From Nilaparvata lugens (Eukaryota; Arthropoda; Insecta; Hemiptera; Delphacidae), in contig NC_052505.1 of the NCBI RefSeq assembly GCF_014356525.2, positions 51,402,970 to 51,466,969 of the forward strand: a DNA stretch of 64,000 bases, in the 5' to 3' direction. Positions 34,798-44,787 of the stretch are shown piece after piece. Position 1 is the stretch's first letter. Each line of letters starts with the position of its first letter. Both the position numbers and the translations under genes were made by a program. Under the pieces are notes generated by a model that was given only the letters and a program-made list of their open reading frames with translations, did no database searches and had not been told where the DNA came from.

Positions 34798-35491
34798 GGG
34801 GTATTCACAATGTTGGAGTTAGCTGGCTAAGACGAGCTATTCGCTATCTCCAGCTATTTGCTAAGTCTGTGTTAACTCAATGCTATAGTGGTACGTTAGA
34901 AAAAAATTAACAGACGAGATAGCAGATAGCTCAGGTTTGAGTCCGCTAACTCTAGCTATCTCTTTTAAAACGGCAGCCATATGTTTATAATCATACTTTT
35001 TCAAACCTTAGACCAGTTATAGAATAGACACGCCCCATTGTATATTCATACTGAAAGTCGATGAAGCCAACATCTACTGCCATATCGCTCCATCGTGACG
35101 TCAGCATCGGATAGAAAACTTTTCTGTAGTTTGTTCACATTGTTTTCCATAGCAGATTGCGTCTATTTCAGTGGGAGCGCAGCGGGAGTTTAAAATTTTT
35201 ATGAATAATAATTTACTTTCATCTGAAATAGACACAATCTAAAAGCTCCCTATGCGATGATGACGTCACGATAGGGCGATATGGCAGTAGATGTTGGCAT
35301 TAGAGGCTAGACTTCCCAGCGTGTCTTATTCTATAACTGGTCTAAGTTTCAAACTAACTTTAGGTTACACAAATTATCCGCTTGGATCGCTACTGCAGTT
35401 AGCTAATAGCAGCAGATGGTTCTAGATGGGGCGTTCACAATCCAGAGTTATCAAATACTTTAGCTGGCTAAAACAACATTGTGAATACTCC
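34798..35491. mobile_element. MITE with GGRGTATTCACA termini, TA duplication
   Basis: TA at 34796-34797 and 35492-35493. Left terminus GGGGTATTCACAATGTTG, right the complement of GGAGTATTCACAATGTTG. Without its nested insert it would be about 346 bp. It is inserted in the family-A repeat: comparison with copy 1 shows an uninterrupted equivalent around 2360-2400. Confidence 0.85.
35007..35346 (+). mobile_element. hAT-type MITE (CTTAGACCAG family), copy 1
   Basis: 340 bp. An 8-bp duplication TTTCAAAC at 34999-35006 and 35347-35354. Termini CTTAGACCAGTTATAGAATA and its complement. A second copy in the opposite orientation is at 58234-58547. Non-coding. The 8-bp duplication points to hAT transposase in trans. 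Confidence 0.92.
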
Positions 35492-36121
35492 TATTGTCAA
35501 ATAATTATTAACTTTGAAAATTCTGATATACTTTAATTTCTTTCTCATGAGATAAGCTGATTGATTAAGAGCCCCCCAGCAGCTGAGTGCATCTGCTAAA
35601 AACGTTTTATGGTTGCAGGATTAAAAAAAAATATGTTTATCGCAAAAATATGTTTATTTTTTTAATATAGTTATTGCTTTTGATCAATTTTGGATAATTT
35701 CACCTTTCAAACCCTTAAGGTTTCTTTATCTTTTAGGTCGTGTTTATATTTTACAGCTGGCTATACGTCAGCTTATGAATTTCGGGGATGAGATATATTA
35801 ATTTTCCACAGATGCACTCGCTCACTCACTTTTTTATTATCCACAGGCGACGAAAGTCTCAGCTGTTTTCCAAGAATGAATTATCCGTTTAATGTCGTTC
35901 AGCGAGTTTTCCCAGGGATGAGACCTAGTGCAATCGAATTTTTATATCATAAACCCACTATGTTCCAAATTTCGTGAAAATAGTTAGAACCGTTTTCGAG
36001 ATCCGTTGGACATAAATAACCAATAAATAAACAAATATATAAATATTTACAGAAATTGCTCGCATAATATAATAGGATAACAGTAACTTATAATAATTGT
36101 TTCACATTTCAATTTTTTCAG

Positions 36122-36310
36122 ACTGCATGTCCAGACAACCATGACTTTGCGATACTGAGATTCCATGCGGGACCACCCTACGAGGACATTGCATTTAAAA
36201 TTGTCAACAGGGAGTGGGAGTATTCTTACAAAAGAGGCTTCAGATGTCAATTCCACAACAACATATTCCAGCTTTGGTTTCATTTCAAACGTTACAGATA
36301 TCGTCGTTAA
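36122..36310 (+). CDS. cactin: cactin, terminal exon and stop
   Basis: The acceptor CAG is at 36119-36121. The exon encodes TACPDNHDFAILRFHAGPPY, then EDIAFKIVNREWEYSYKRGF, then the invariant end QLWFHFKRYRYRR and TAA at 36308-36310. These 62 residues are the most conserved part of cactin. The intron's polypyrimidine tract (about 36098-36121) is squeezed between the exon and a dispersed repeat ending near 36080. The whole visible coding sequence is open through all five exons, so the locus looks functional despite its transposon-filled introns. Confidence 0.97.
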   Translation, partial: TACPDNHDFAILRFHAGPPYEDIAFKIVNREWEYSYKRGFRCQFHNNIFQLWFHFKRYRYRR

Positions 36311-36377
36311 GAAAATAGTTCATTTCTTAATTTTATCGATTTAAAATTGTCGAATTTATTGATTGAAAATTATTGTA

Positions 36378-36383
36378 AATAAA
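36378..36383 (+). promoter_or_regulatory. cactin polyadenylation signal AATAAA
   Basis: An AATAAA hexamer lies 68 bp after the cactin stop codon and is followed by a T-rich stretch. This implies a short 3' UTR. Confidence 0.75.
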
Positions 36384-36569
36384 CTAGGTTTTAATATTTT
36401 TTATCTAGTGATATTTGTCTTATTAATCAATTTTGTCTAAAATGAAATTGCAACTTATTCAGGTTTGAATTTTCAACCATGTATGCATATTATATAATGG
36501 AGTTTTTCGGTGAGTGGAGTACTCTACTCAGACCTCAATTGCGGACTCATTCATTGTTGCCTTGCACAC

Positions 36570-37370
36570 AGGCTACTTGCACACACACTGATTTTGGATG
36601 GCCGGCTTTTTACCGGCCGATTTTTTATCGGTAGCAAAATTTTAACGGCTATTTGCACACATACCGATTTTTGGACGGCTGATTTAGTACACCTACTTTA
36701 CTACTACTTTAGTAGTAGTATATTGCTAGTACCAAGTAGTACATACCGGATTGTTTCCATTCATACAATCAGTTACTCTGTTGTTGTGACACGAGGTGAC
36801 TAATAATGAATCCTAAAAGAGTTGTTGCTTTGTGGTTATTGTATCATCGCATTAAGCTCCGTAGGATTAAGCCTAAGTGCTGAATTCATTCAATCAATGT
36901 AAGCAGAGAAAACACGGGAACATTCCACACTCTTTTTGAAGAACTAAGGCTTGATAGCAGTAAGTTTTTCAACTACTTTCAATGTTTCCAAAGTTTTATC
37001 CCACAACACTGGTCTTGCTCCCACTAACGATATAAGGATATCATTATCTATGTCATCCATTTCAATAATTACCTCGCGCTATTAAAAGAGCAGAGCAGTC
37101 GATTGGAATGGGGGTTGGTGTAGCGAGAACTGGCAAGGATGGTCGGAGAGAAATCGGTGTGTGTACAAGCCTATATTTACTCACGGGCGCCACCGTGTCG
37201 CCGGTACATCGCCGGCACCGGTGGAACACAGTGGCAGTGGTCGGCTGCTCGTCGGCATTTTACCGACGCCGATCAGCGGTCGGTGTGTGTGCCAGGTCCC
37301 GTTCTCGCCTATGCGCCACTATTGGAATTTTACCGGCCGTCCAAAATCGGTGTGTGTGTGCAAGTATCCT
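36570..37370. mobile_element. MITE with long subterminal GTGTGTGCAAG/ACCGGCCG repeats
   Basis: About 800 bp. Left end AGGCTACTTGCACACACACT followed by GATTTTGGATGGCCGG; right end is the complement of AGGATACTTGCACACACACA followed by CCGATTTTGGACGGCCGG. Weaker internal copies of the same motif lie at about 36640-36690 and 37150-37300. The short frames inside are repeat by-products. No target duplication found. Confidence 0.7.
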
Positions 37371-37998
37371 TAGTTAGACCTCTTTGCCTTATTTATTGAG
37401 TATACAGGGTTGAATTGTTTATGCCAAGCAAACAAAAACAAACGTCCACAACAAGAGACGGAGGTAAAATGCCTTTCCAGTTGTTGGAATGTCGCAATGC
37501 ACATAGACATCTGTCTGCATGCTCACGTTTGATTTTTTCTCTCTCTGTCTGCATACGTCTTCTGTTGCTGTGTGCGTTCGCCTTCAAGCAGAAATAAGCC
37601 TGACCACGCTCAACTGTGGTAGAATCTTGTTCACCTCTGGGCATCTCTCTGGGCTGAATTTTGTCACTTTCACACCACTCCTATATGAATACGTGGCCCA
37701 ATGCACTTCTGTTCGCATCGAACCATCTATTTTTATATACCGTATGAGTGAAAAAAGTCCGCGTCATACGCAATTTCTTTGTGAATTGGACCAAGGTTCA
37801 ATCTTCTCTGGTAATTCGCAGAGAGAGAAGTGGAAGTATTTTTTATAACTCAATATTCTCATTTCTAGTTTTGAATATTCAAATTTAAAAATTGTATTGT
37901 GTGAATGGGAACTAGAAATGTGTTTAATGAACCAAATTATATAAAATTTAACAAAATTAAATTAAATTCAACTTAATAACAACAGTCAAGACAAAATG
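37371..37998. other. Spacer between MITE and CHMP1-like gene; no gene seen
   Basis: Small overlapping frames on both strands (37393-37848) with no recognisable content. The last 130 bp are the presumptive 3' UTR region of the CHMP1-like gene on the - strand. Confidence 0.45.
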
Positions 37999-38556
37999 TT
38001 ATCTACGGTGCACTTCAGCAAGTTTTGTCGCAACCTTTGATGGTCTCTGTGAAAGACAACTTTTCACTTTTTTCACAAAAACCTTTTCAAATTCAATATT
38101 TTCCTCTTTGGCTATTTTTTCAAGCAGTGATGTAACGTCCCCGCTCTCGTGTGTGCTTTCTGATTCATCTGTCGGACCTAGAAAAAACCTTCCATGTTTA
38201 TCTAAAATTGACTTGATGCTTCTCAAATGTCTATTTCTCATGACGCCTGCTATAAGTCTTACAATTCCTTCGATTTGGGCTTGAATTTGTGAGTCTTGGC
38301 AACTTCTAGTCTGTATATAACGTATTAGCATTTTCAAGCGGTGACTAGATTGCTTGTAACATTCCATCAAACTAATTCCTTCAACTGATTTCTCAGCGCA
38401 TGCTTTTGCGTCGCTCATGTTCCCTCTCTTCATATTCTCTTTGCAGTTACTTCTATCTCTATTTACTCTCCTGCTTAGCCTTGTTGCGGCTATTTCTAGC
38501 TCTCTTGCAGCCAGTCTCAGGTTGACAATCCATCTGTTTTTATTTCTTGCCGTCAT
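37999..38556 (-). CDS. Divergent CHMP1-like ESCRT-III protein
   Basis: A 185-aa open frame on the - strand with an ATG start. CHMP1 (Did2/Vps46) proteins polymerise at endosomal and nuclear membranes and recruit VPS4. The order fits that family: N-terminal LRLAARELEIAATRLSRRVN, matching the basic helix 1 (LKF-AK-LE--A-K--K); EKSVEGISLMECYKQSSHRL in the 'AEN-I--K-E---WLRMASRV' position; IQAQIEGIVRLIAGVMRN like 'M--V--ALD-ALS-M'; acidic DESESTHESGDV; C-terminal ATKLAEVHRR in the place of the MIM helix (family L--RL--LR). The similarity is weak (my estimate is about 25%), and the length is close to the usual 195-205 aa. A pyrimidine tract and AG lie two bases before the ATG, so this may be the last exon of a gene with a 5' UTR exon and not a retrocopy. 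No upstream exon was identified. Confidence 0.65.
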   Translation of the reverse strand: MTARNKNRWIVNLRLAARELEIAATRLSRRVNRDRSNCKENMKRGNMSDAKACAEKSVEGISLMECYKQSSHRLKMLIRYIQTRSCQDSQIQAQIEGIVRLIAGVMRNRHLRSIKSILDKHGRFFLGPTDESESTHESGDVTSLLEKIAKEENIEFEKVFVKKVKSCLSQRPSKVATKLAEVHRR

Positions 38557-38738
38557 GTCTAAAAAATAATTAGATTATATTCTTATCCAATAGTTCTTTA
38601 TCCATTCCAATTGATAGCAAAGTAGAATGATTGTGCACAATCATACTTCTCCTTATTTCTGCTATTACAGCAATTTATTTTATTAACTTATAGGCAAGAA
38701 AAAGAGTTGCAGTCTTGCAGTTCTCTACAACAGAAATA

Positions 38739-39437
38739 CAAGGGTCATTCAATAAGTAATGAGAAAAATCCACAAAAGAATGTTAAAAGTGTATGGAGAC
38801 CATTGTTTGGATCATTCAAAAGTTTACAAATGGGTAGAACAGTTTCAAAGTGGCCGTCCAAAATTTGTGACCATCAACGAAGTGGACAACCAATCAAAGT
38901 TGGGACTTCTTCTCTCCAATCTCATATTTATTGGTCAATTCGGGACAATAGGTGTATCACTGTTGAATTTATAAGTGAAAAAGTAAACATAAGTGTTAGA
39001 AATGTCCATAACATTATTCACAACAAGCTGTAGTAAACAAAACTTGTGCAAGATGGGTGCCTAGACAACTTACATATGCTCACAAAGAAACCAGGCTTCA
39101 AATCAGCCAACATATGAAAAATCGGTATGTGACTGAAGAAGATTTTTTTTTGAAAGATCTGTAATGTTTGATGAAACATGGATCCACCACTATGAGCCAG
39201 AGTCAAAACGCCAGACAGTCAAATCTGATCACGGCACATTGATCTTCCATGATGCAATTCTCAAGCTGACTCGCCATTGTTAACTGAGTCAATTTGCGAT
39301 TATGTTCTCGAAATACGGTGAAACAACTGATCAGATGTCATCTAAAGGTTGCCAACTTCATTTCTTAAAAGTTTCATATGAATTCAGCCATTTTAGAAAA
39401 TTAGTAATTTGTCTCATTACTTATTGAATGACCCTCG
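38739..39437 (+). mobile_element. mariner-type transposon remnant, 699 bp
   Basis: TA duplication at 38737-38738 and 39438-39439. Termini CAAGGGTCATTCAATAAGTA and the complement of CGAGGGTCATTCAATAAGTA. Inside are shifted pieces of mariner transposase: VYGDHCLDHSKVYKWVEQFQ with SGRPK, RNVHNIIHN, and the second catalytic block FDETWIHHYEPESKRQ. The third catalytic Asp region is deleted and several stops occur. Confidence 0.9.
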
Positions 39438-39439
39438 TA

Positions 39440-41204
39440 ATATGTAGTCCTCGGTGCATGTCTTCAGTTATATTTTTGTCTATTAGAGTGCATATAATTC
39501 CTTGGCAAATTATGCACTTAGAATTTCAATAAGATTTTAAAATTCATGAATTATTACAAGTATTGGAATAATATGCTAATCAATACCGTACTATTTAACG
39601 GTGTACACACGTACGTTTGCCTCGGGTGAGCATACGTGTATGGGCTTGCATTCGCACTTGTGGACACTGTTCGCTGAGGCATGTGGGCGAACCGGAACCT
39701 TGTCGGTATTTTGGCGTGCTCAAAGGCGCCTCGGGCGAGCATTGAATGTACGTGTGGACGCGATTTTGCCATACGGGTGAGGCAAAACGTAAACATTGAA
39801 GGCGTCATAACCTAATTCCAATGAATTAGGTTAATGAATGACAAATCAAATTGTGATCCAATAACTAATTGTAAATTGTAGGATTTTTGTAATTTTGTAG
39901 GATATGTGGATTGTCAAATATTTAAATAGAAACATGCATGGAGTATATAATTCGTATCATGATTAACAAATTTAGAACTGCATAATTTAAGTGAAAAAAG
40001 CTTCTCTACAGGGTTCCTACAAGAAAGTATAGCTCAAATATTATTTTACTGTGGCTATCAAATCATCTTGTGTTTGTTTCATGTTATCAATCAGAGTTGT
40101 TAATTAAAATTGTAATCTTCAATATGATATTATACGTTTTAGATAGCTAGGCTATCTATAGAGAGATTTATTCAAACTTTGAACTAGCAAGCCCTTGGGC
40201 TAAAGAAATTAGAATCCTGACGATTTTTTTATAGCCTAGTCAATCCTTGGAGGATATAATAAAATATCTGGTGTGGTAAACTCACACAACTTTCCTCGTC
40301 CATTCAACAGTAAATGTCACATCCAAGAGTACATGTTAAAATTATAGGAAAAATAGTCATAACCTATTAGTGTCACTCAATAAAACTGCAAATTGGTGAC
40401 TTTCTGAGAGCGATAAACATGCCTATACTAAAGATGCGTTTACTCAAATGCTATTAACAAAATGTTTATTTTCTCGTCATTATAGATTCTATTAGATTGA
40501 ACATAACTTATCATACACATGATGTGCATATGTGTTTGTCAAGCTCCGTTTAATCTAATAGAATCTATTAGGAACGGAAAAATAAACATTTTGTTAATAA
40601 CTTTGATGTAAACGCAGCTTAAGGCCACTGTTTAGATTATAAACCACCTTTAACCTGACAATACAAATTTCACATTTGAACGTAGTAAATGTACTACCTA
40701 GAAATACATGAATTCTAGGTAAATATTGGTGGTAAATATAGTTAAATACTGTTATGCATATTTCTCAAAAGATTAGCCTATAATGTATTTATGTATTTTT
40801 CTGTATTCTCTTTCAATTATAATTACTTTTCTCTTTCATTCAGACACAGTAAATAGATGTGCAGAAAACCAATAATCAAGCTTTGAAACAAATTATCCTT
40901 TCTTGGAAAGAAGTTCAAGTTTTATAGTATCACGTTCTATGTGAGTATTTATCAATAAAACTTATACTGTAATAAACTCACCTATGGAATGTAATTATTG
41001 CGATAAATTTAGAATTTTTGTATTGTAAATTATTGGATTAGAAACGCAGAATTTTATAAGTGCTGAAAGAGTATGCAAAATATTTACTTTTGACGAATTT
41101 CTTTTTCCATCTTCAGGTGGTAAAATTAGTTCGATAATGCTCTACCCCAATTAACCCACCAACAAGTCACAAAACTGACAGCTGTCTTTATAAATAACTA
41201 GCAG
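39440..41204. other. Intergenic, no gene seen
   Basis: Contains a GC-richer patch (39600-39790) with inverted GTACACACGTACGTTTGCC-like ends that may be another MITE, and the MITE at 40431-40620. Otherwise AT-rich without coding sequence. Confidence 0.5.
40431..40620. mobile_element. MITE of the AAGCTGCGTTTACACC family, copy 2
   Basis: Ends AAGATGCGTTTACTCAAATG and the complement AAGCTGCGTTTACATCAAAG, with ATTAACAAAATGTTTATTTT inside both ends. Same family as 14450-14595. Confidence 0.75.
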
Positions 41205-41430
41205 GTAACCCATGCTTCGCAAGGGTCTATTTTAAAACTTGACGTAATGAAATCCAGAAGAATTGAAAATAGGCCTATAAGAATCCTCGGTTGATTAAGA
41301 ATTTATAAGCAGCATTTCAAGTAAATCAGTCCAGTAGTTCAGACGTGATGATGCATCAAACATAATTTCCCTATCCTCTACACGCGTATACATCTTTAAG
41401 CCAGTTCTTTCCTCTATTATAGTATAGATG
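41205..41430 (+). repeat. Dispersed repeat family B, copy 2
   Basis: Starts AGCAGGTAACCCATGCTTCG and ends near CTTTCCTCTATTATAGTATA. Parallels 12958-13195 (inverted) and the split copy at 56575-57545. Confidence 0.65.
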
Positions 41431-41698
41431 ATGCGATAGATAGGTGGATATATCATCCATTTATCTATCATCTTCTATACTATAATAAAGGAATGAATGA
41501 GGATAAATTTTGAAAGGTTTGAGATATCGATGTGCGGTTTTCACCATACCTTTTCTCTGGAAATCCTGTATCGGAATCATGTATCATATGACCAACTTTC
41601 GAAGAAGTTGGACTCAAAATGACGGGAAAAATTTGGGTGTGACGGAAAACCTGTTCTTATCATTCGAAAAGGATCATACCTATCTTCTAATTTCCCTT

Positions 41699-42510
41699 TG
41701 TAATATTACATTTTTTCTCAATTAAAATCGAATCTTCAATTCGAGATCTATAAAACTTGATAGTAAATATCAGAGTAATCAATATGCGGACAACTTTTTA
41801 ACTGAGAATTTATCGTAAATAATTGTGTTGCATATTCCATGGTATCACCGAAACTGAGTAACAGAATTAACAGATAAATAGATAATTATAAATATAGAGG
41901 ATATAGATAAATTTAAAATAACAGTTTTCGAAATAAAGTTTTATTGAGAACAAATGTAAAATGTAAATTCTAAACTTGTAATTTATAATTTTTTTGGAAT
42001 TTAGTATCGGTGACGTGTTCATGACAACAACACTGATTTTGAGGTGGGGCTTTGCTTTGTACTTGTTAGGCTCTCTCTAAAGAATGGTGGCTGGCTATGT
42101 GTTCTGGTTTTGTGTTCTCTGAATATTTTTCTGTTTAAGTGAATTTTTAATGTTTTAAATTGAGTTTTGAACAGTTTTATGGTGTTCTAATTTTGTCTAA
42201 AATTGTTTTGTGTGTTTACAAGCCTAAAGTCATTGTTTTTCAACTATATAAATGGATAAGTATTTAGCCTGTAATGATGTTAGATGCTTAAGTGTGTAAG
42301 GTATTATTTTTGTGGATTTGTGTTGTATATTGCCAAAATTCTTCTGAAGATTATAAGTTGGTTTGCTCTGAAAACTGGATTTCTCATTCATAGGCGATAG
42401 ATCCATTCATAGTTTATCAAGAATCTACCATTTTGGAGCCGATAACTTCCTGTATGTTAATAGGTGTGAAATGCTATCCAACCTATTTAGGAGAAATTGG
42501 TAGCACAGCA
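41699..42510 (+). repeat. Left LTR of the large retroelement
   Basis: 812 bp, TGTAATATTACATTTTTTCT ... GGTAGCACAGCA. It contains AATAAAGTTTTATTGAG at about 41933, a likely polyadenylation signal. A few percent diverged from the right copy by eye. Confidence 0.9.
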
Positions 42511-42512
42511 AA

Positions 42513-42590
42513 TGGTACCCCTGGTGTGGGACTGAATCTCCAAATTGTCCCAAATGGTACGCCCTGGTGTGGGACTCAAACTACAAAATA
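42513..42590 (+). promoter_or_regulatory. Duplicated primer-binding-site-like segment
   Basis: Two bases after the left LTR comes TGGTACCCCTGGTGTGGGAC, repeated about 39-40 bp later as TGGTACGCCCTGGTGTGGGA. The TGG start and position fit a tRNA primer-binding site. The tRNA was not identified. Confidence 0.45.
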
Positions 42591-42719
42591 TATCCCTGGT
42601 TATAAAAAATTATTGGTAGGATAGATATCTTGATAGGTTATGAATGGTATGCTGCTGAATGGGAGGTCAGTTCTGGAGTGGTCAAGTTTTAATGAATAGA
42701 TATTAGTGCATATTACAAA

Positions 42720-43553
42720 ATGGCAAACATTGAAAATTATCTGAATTTTATAGCGTTCCTAACACAAAAGTTTGATGAGCAAAATGCTAGGTTTGATGAG
42801 CAAAATGCTAAGATTGATGAGCAAAATGCTAAGATTGATCATTTGAAACAAGATCAAAGTGCTAGGTTTGATGATATAAAGCAAGAATGTACTAGTATAA
42901 GACTAGAGCAGGTTAGTATAAACCTTCTATTAATAGATACACATGAAACATTGATAGATAATCATGAAGATGGAAGCAAATTGAAGCAGGATGATAATAG
43001 TGTTGAGATACAAGATCAATTATTTCAAGTTTCAGATAATGTAGGCCTAGTTACTGTTATTGAAAAAGTAAATCCTAGTGAGATAGTAGAATTGAGTAAT
43101 GTAGTAGGTAGGGAGTTGTCTTTATTGAAAGTCAACAGTAAAGAAAGTAGTATTGCCAAATTGAAAGTTAGGAAAACAGTAAATAAAGTGAATGTTTACA
43201 TGAGACAGGTTTCTGTAGAGGTTAGGAACAATGTAAACAAAATGAATCTTGCTTTGAATCAAGTTGATGAATTCAACTTTCAACTGAAAATTGAAAAGGT
43301 GTATGCAAAGCATTATCTAGTGAACATGACTGACTTTTGTAAGCAAAATGGCTTTGTTGAAACAAATGAACCCATGAATAAAATCATGTTCTTGAAGAAA
43401 ACAAAGCACAAAGTCACCATTGATGTGTTAGTATTCAAAGGTTGTTTCAAGTTGCTTACTTACAAGATGATGACAGTGAATCACATGTATTATACATATA
43501 TTACATATTTTAATTATGTCTATTTTTTGTCAGGTATCATATTAGGTAACTAG
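42720..43553 (+). CDS. Coiled-coil protein of the large LTR element (gag position)
   Basis: A 277-aa open frame with an ATG at 42720, about 210 bp after the LTR, where gag is expected. Residues 15-40 are tandem heptads (FDEQNAR, FDEQNAK, IDEQNAK, IDHLKQD), a clear coiled coil. The middle is rich in Val, Asn and Lys. Residues 210-250 (LVNMTDFCKQNGFVETNEP, KHKVTIDVLVFKGCF) are not recognised. There is no CCHC knuckle or protease. The last codons lie in the segment duplicated at 53022. A function as structural protein is inferred from position only. Confidence 0.55.
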   Translation: MANIENYLNFIAFLTQKFDEQNARFDEQNAKIDEQNAKIDHLKQDQSARFDDIKQECTSIRLEQVSINLLLIDTHETLIDNHEDGSKLKQDDNSVEIQDQLFQVSDNVGLVTVIEKVNPSEIVELSNVVGRELSLLKVNSKESSIAKLKVRKTVNKVNVYMRQVSVEVRNNVNKMNLALNQVDEFNFQLKIEKVYAKHYLVNMTDFCKQNGFVETNEPMNKIMFLKKTKHKVTIDVLVFKGCFKLLTYKMMTVNHMYYTYITYFNYVYFLSGIILGN

Positions 43554-44378
43554 GTTTTTTAGAGCAAATTATGTCCCATTTTCTCATCTTTCATTGCATA
43601 TCGTGCCATAAGCCATATGTAATTAGGTTATAGTTTTCTTCTGGGCTTTTAACCCATTTTGCAATTTTTTTATTTGTAGTATATTTTTATTAAATATACT
43701 TCCTTATGAAAGTTTAGTACTGACATGTAGGATAGGCTCTAATTAATCTTTCTCTTCCTTGTATTATTTAGGAAATTTATTTACTCAATTTTTCTTTTTC
43801 TCTTATTTGTATTTTTTAGGGAACTTATTTACCCATTATCCATCTTGATCGTCTTTGTATTGTAATCTTGAAATGTTTGTACCTATTATACAGTCTTCAA
43901 ATTCTGAAATTATTTAAAAAATAAATGGTTCAATTTAGAACATGCTGGAATTTAATCTTATGTATAAATTCTTTTGTTATAATAATAAAACTTCAAAATT
44001 TGAAAGTATTAATGAATTGTGTCGCCATATATATGAGATGTTCAATATAAATGAAAGTTAACTTGAATAATGTTTTCATTAAATAAAAACATATTGTCAT
44101 ATTATTAATTGAAATGAGTTAAAGATTAAAATTTCTCTAAAGTTTTTGTAATTGATGTCTTTTTCTAAATTAAAAAAAAACCGGTTTGTTCTATAAATTT
44201 TGATATGATTGATTATCGTTTGAAATGGATGCTGGAGTGTATGTAGAATTTTTAGTGGGGTTTGTTGATAAGAATTTTGCTGGTATGTAATTGTTTTTTG
44301 AGATGGAAACCCATTATTGCCTAAAGAAGGAATAACAGAGGTTATGACTTAGAGAGGCAGTAATGAGATAATATTTTT
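43521..44378 (+). repeat. 858-bp direct duplication, left copy
   Basis: Internal sequence of the large LTR element that recurs almost identically at 53022-53876. It starts TATTTTTTGTCAGGTATCAT and ends AGATAATATTTTT. The right copy starts exactly at the outer edge of the provirus LTR. Confidence 0.95.
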
Positions 44379-44573
44379 AAAAAAAAACGGGGAGAGTGCT
44401 GTACCTATGGACAAAATTTGGTTTTAGATTTTTTTAGGCTCCCTGAAAGAGTTTTTCTTTCTCTTTTCCAGTAACTCATCTCTCTAAACCCTTAGCAATG
44501 TTGACTATTTTTTGTACAGCTCTTGATTTCATATTCTACCTTCCACAACAGTTTTCTCAAAACCATGCTCTTT

Positions 44574-44636
44574 GTCCCTAGGTACATCAGGATGATGTAC
44601 CTAGGGACAAGCTGTGATGTACCTAGGGACAGTGTG
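44574..44636. repeat. Palindrome and repeats of GATGTACCTAGGGAC
   Basis: A 15-bp stem (GTCCCTAGGTACATC / GATGTACCTAGGGAC) with a 5-base spacer, then a further direct copy about 21 bp on. A weaker version, CTGTACCTATGGACA, lies at about 44399. They could be transposase-binding sites of the transposon fragment. Confidence 0.7.
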
Positions 44637-44787
44637 TAAAAGAATCAGTGATACACAATTCTCAATATTTTTATTTTATCCAACTCTTATTTAATCAAAC
44701 AAATTAATTAAAAACATGAATAATAATCAAAAATGATAAGCTCACATTATTCATAAATGGAAAATATTTATTTCAAAATTATTCAGC

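Larger units (their letters stand above)
34525..36080 (+). repeat. Dispersed repeat family A, copy 3, split by nested MITEs
   Basis: Same head (GGGGCACCGAGCTTTGCTCG) and tail (ATTGCTCGCATAATATAATA) as copy 1, interrupted at 34796-35493 by a MITE that itself contains another MITE. Its tail ends only about 40 bp before the acceptor of the last cactin exon. Confidence 0.8.
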
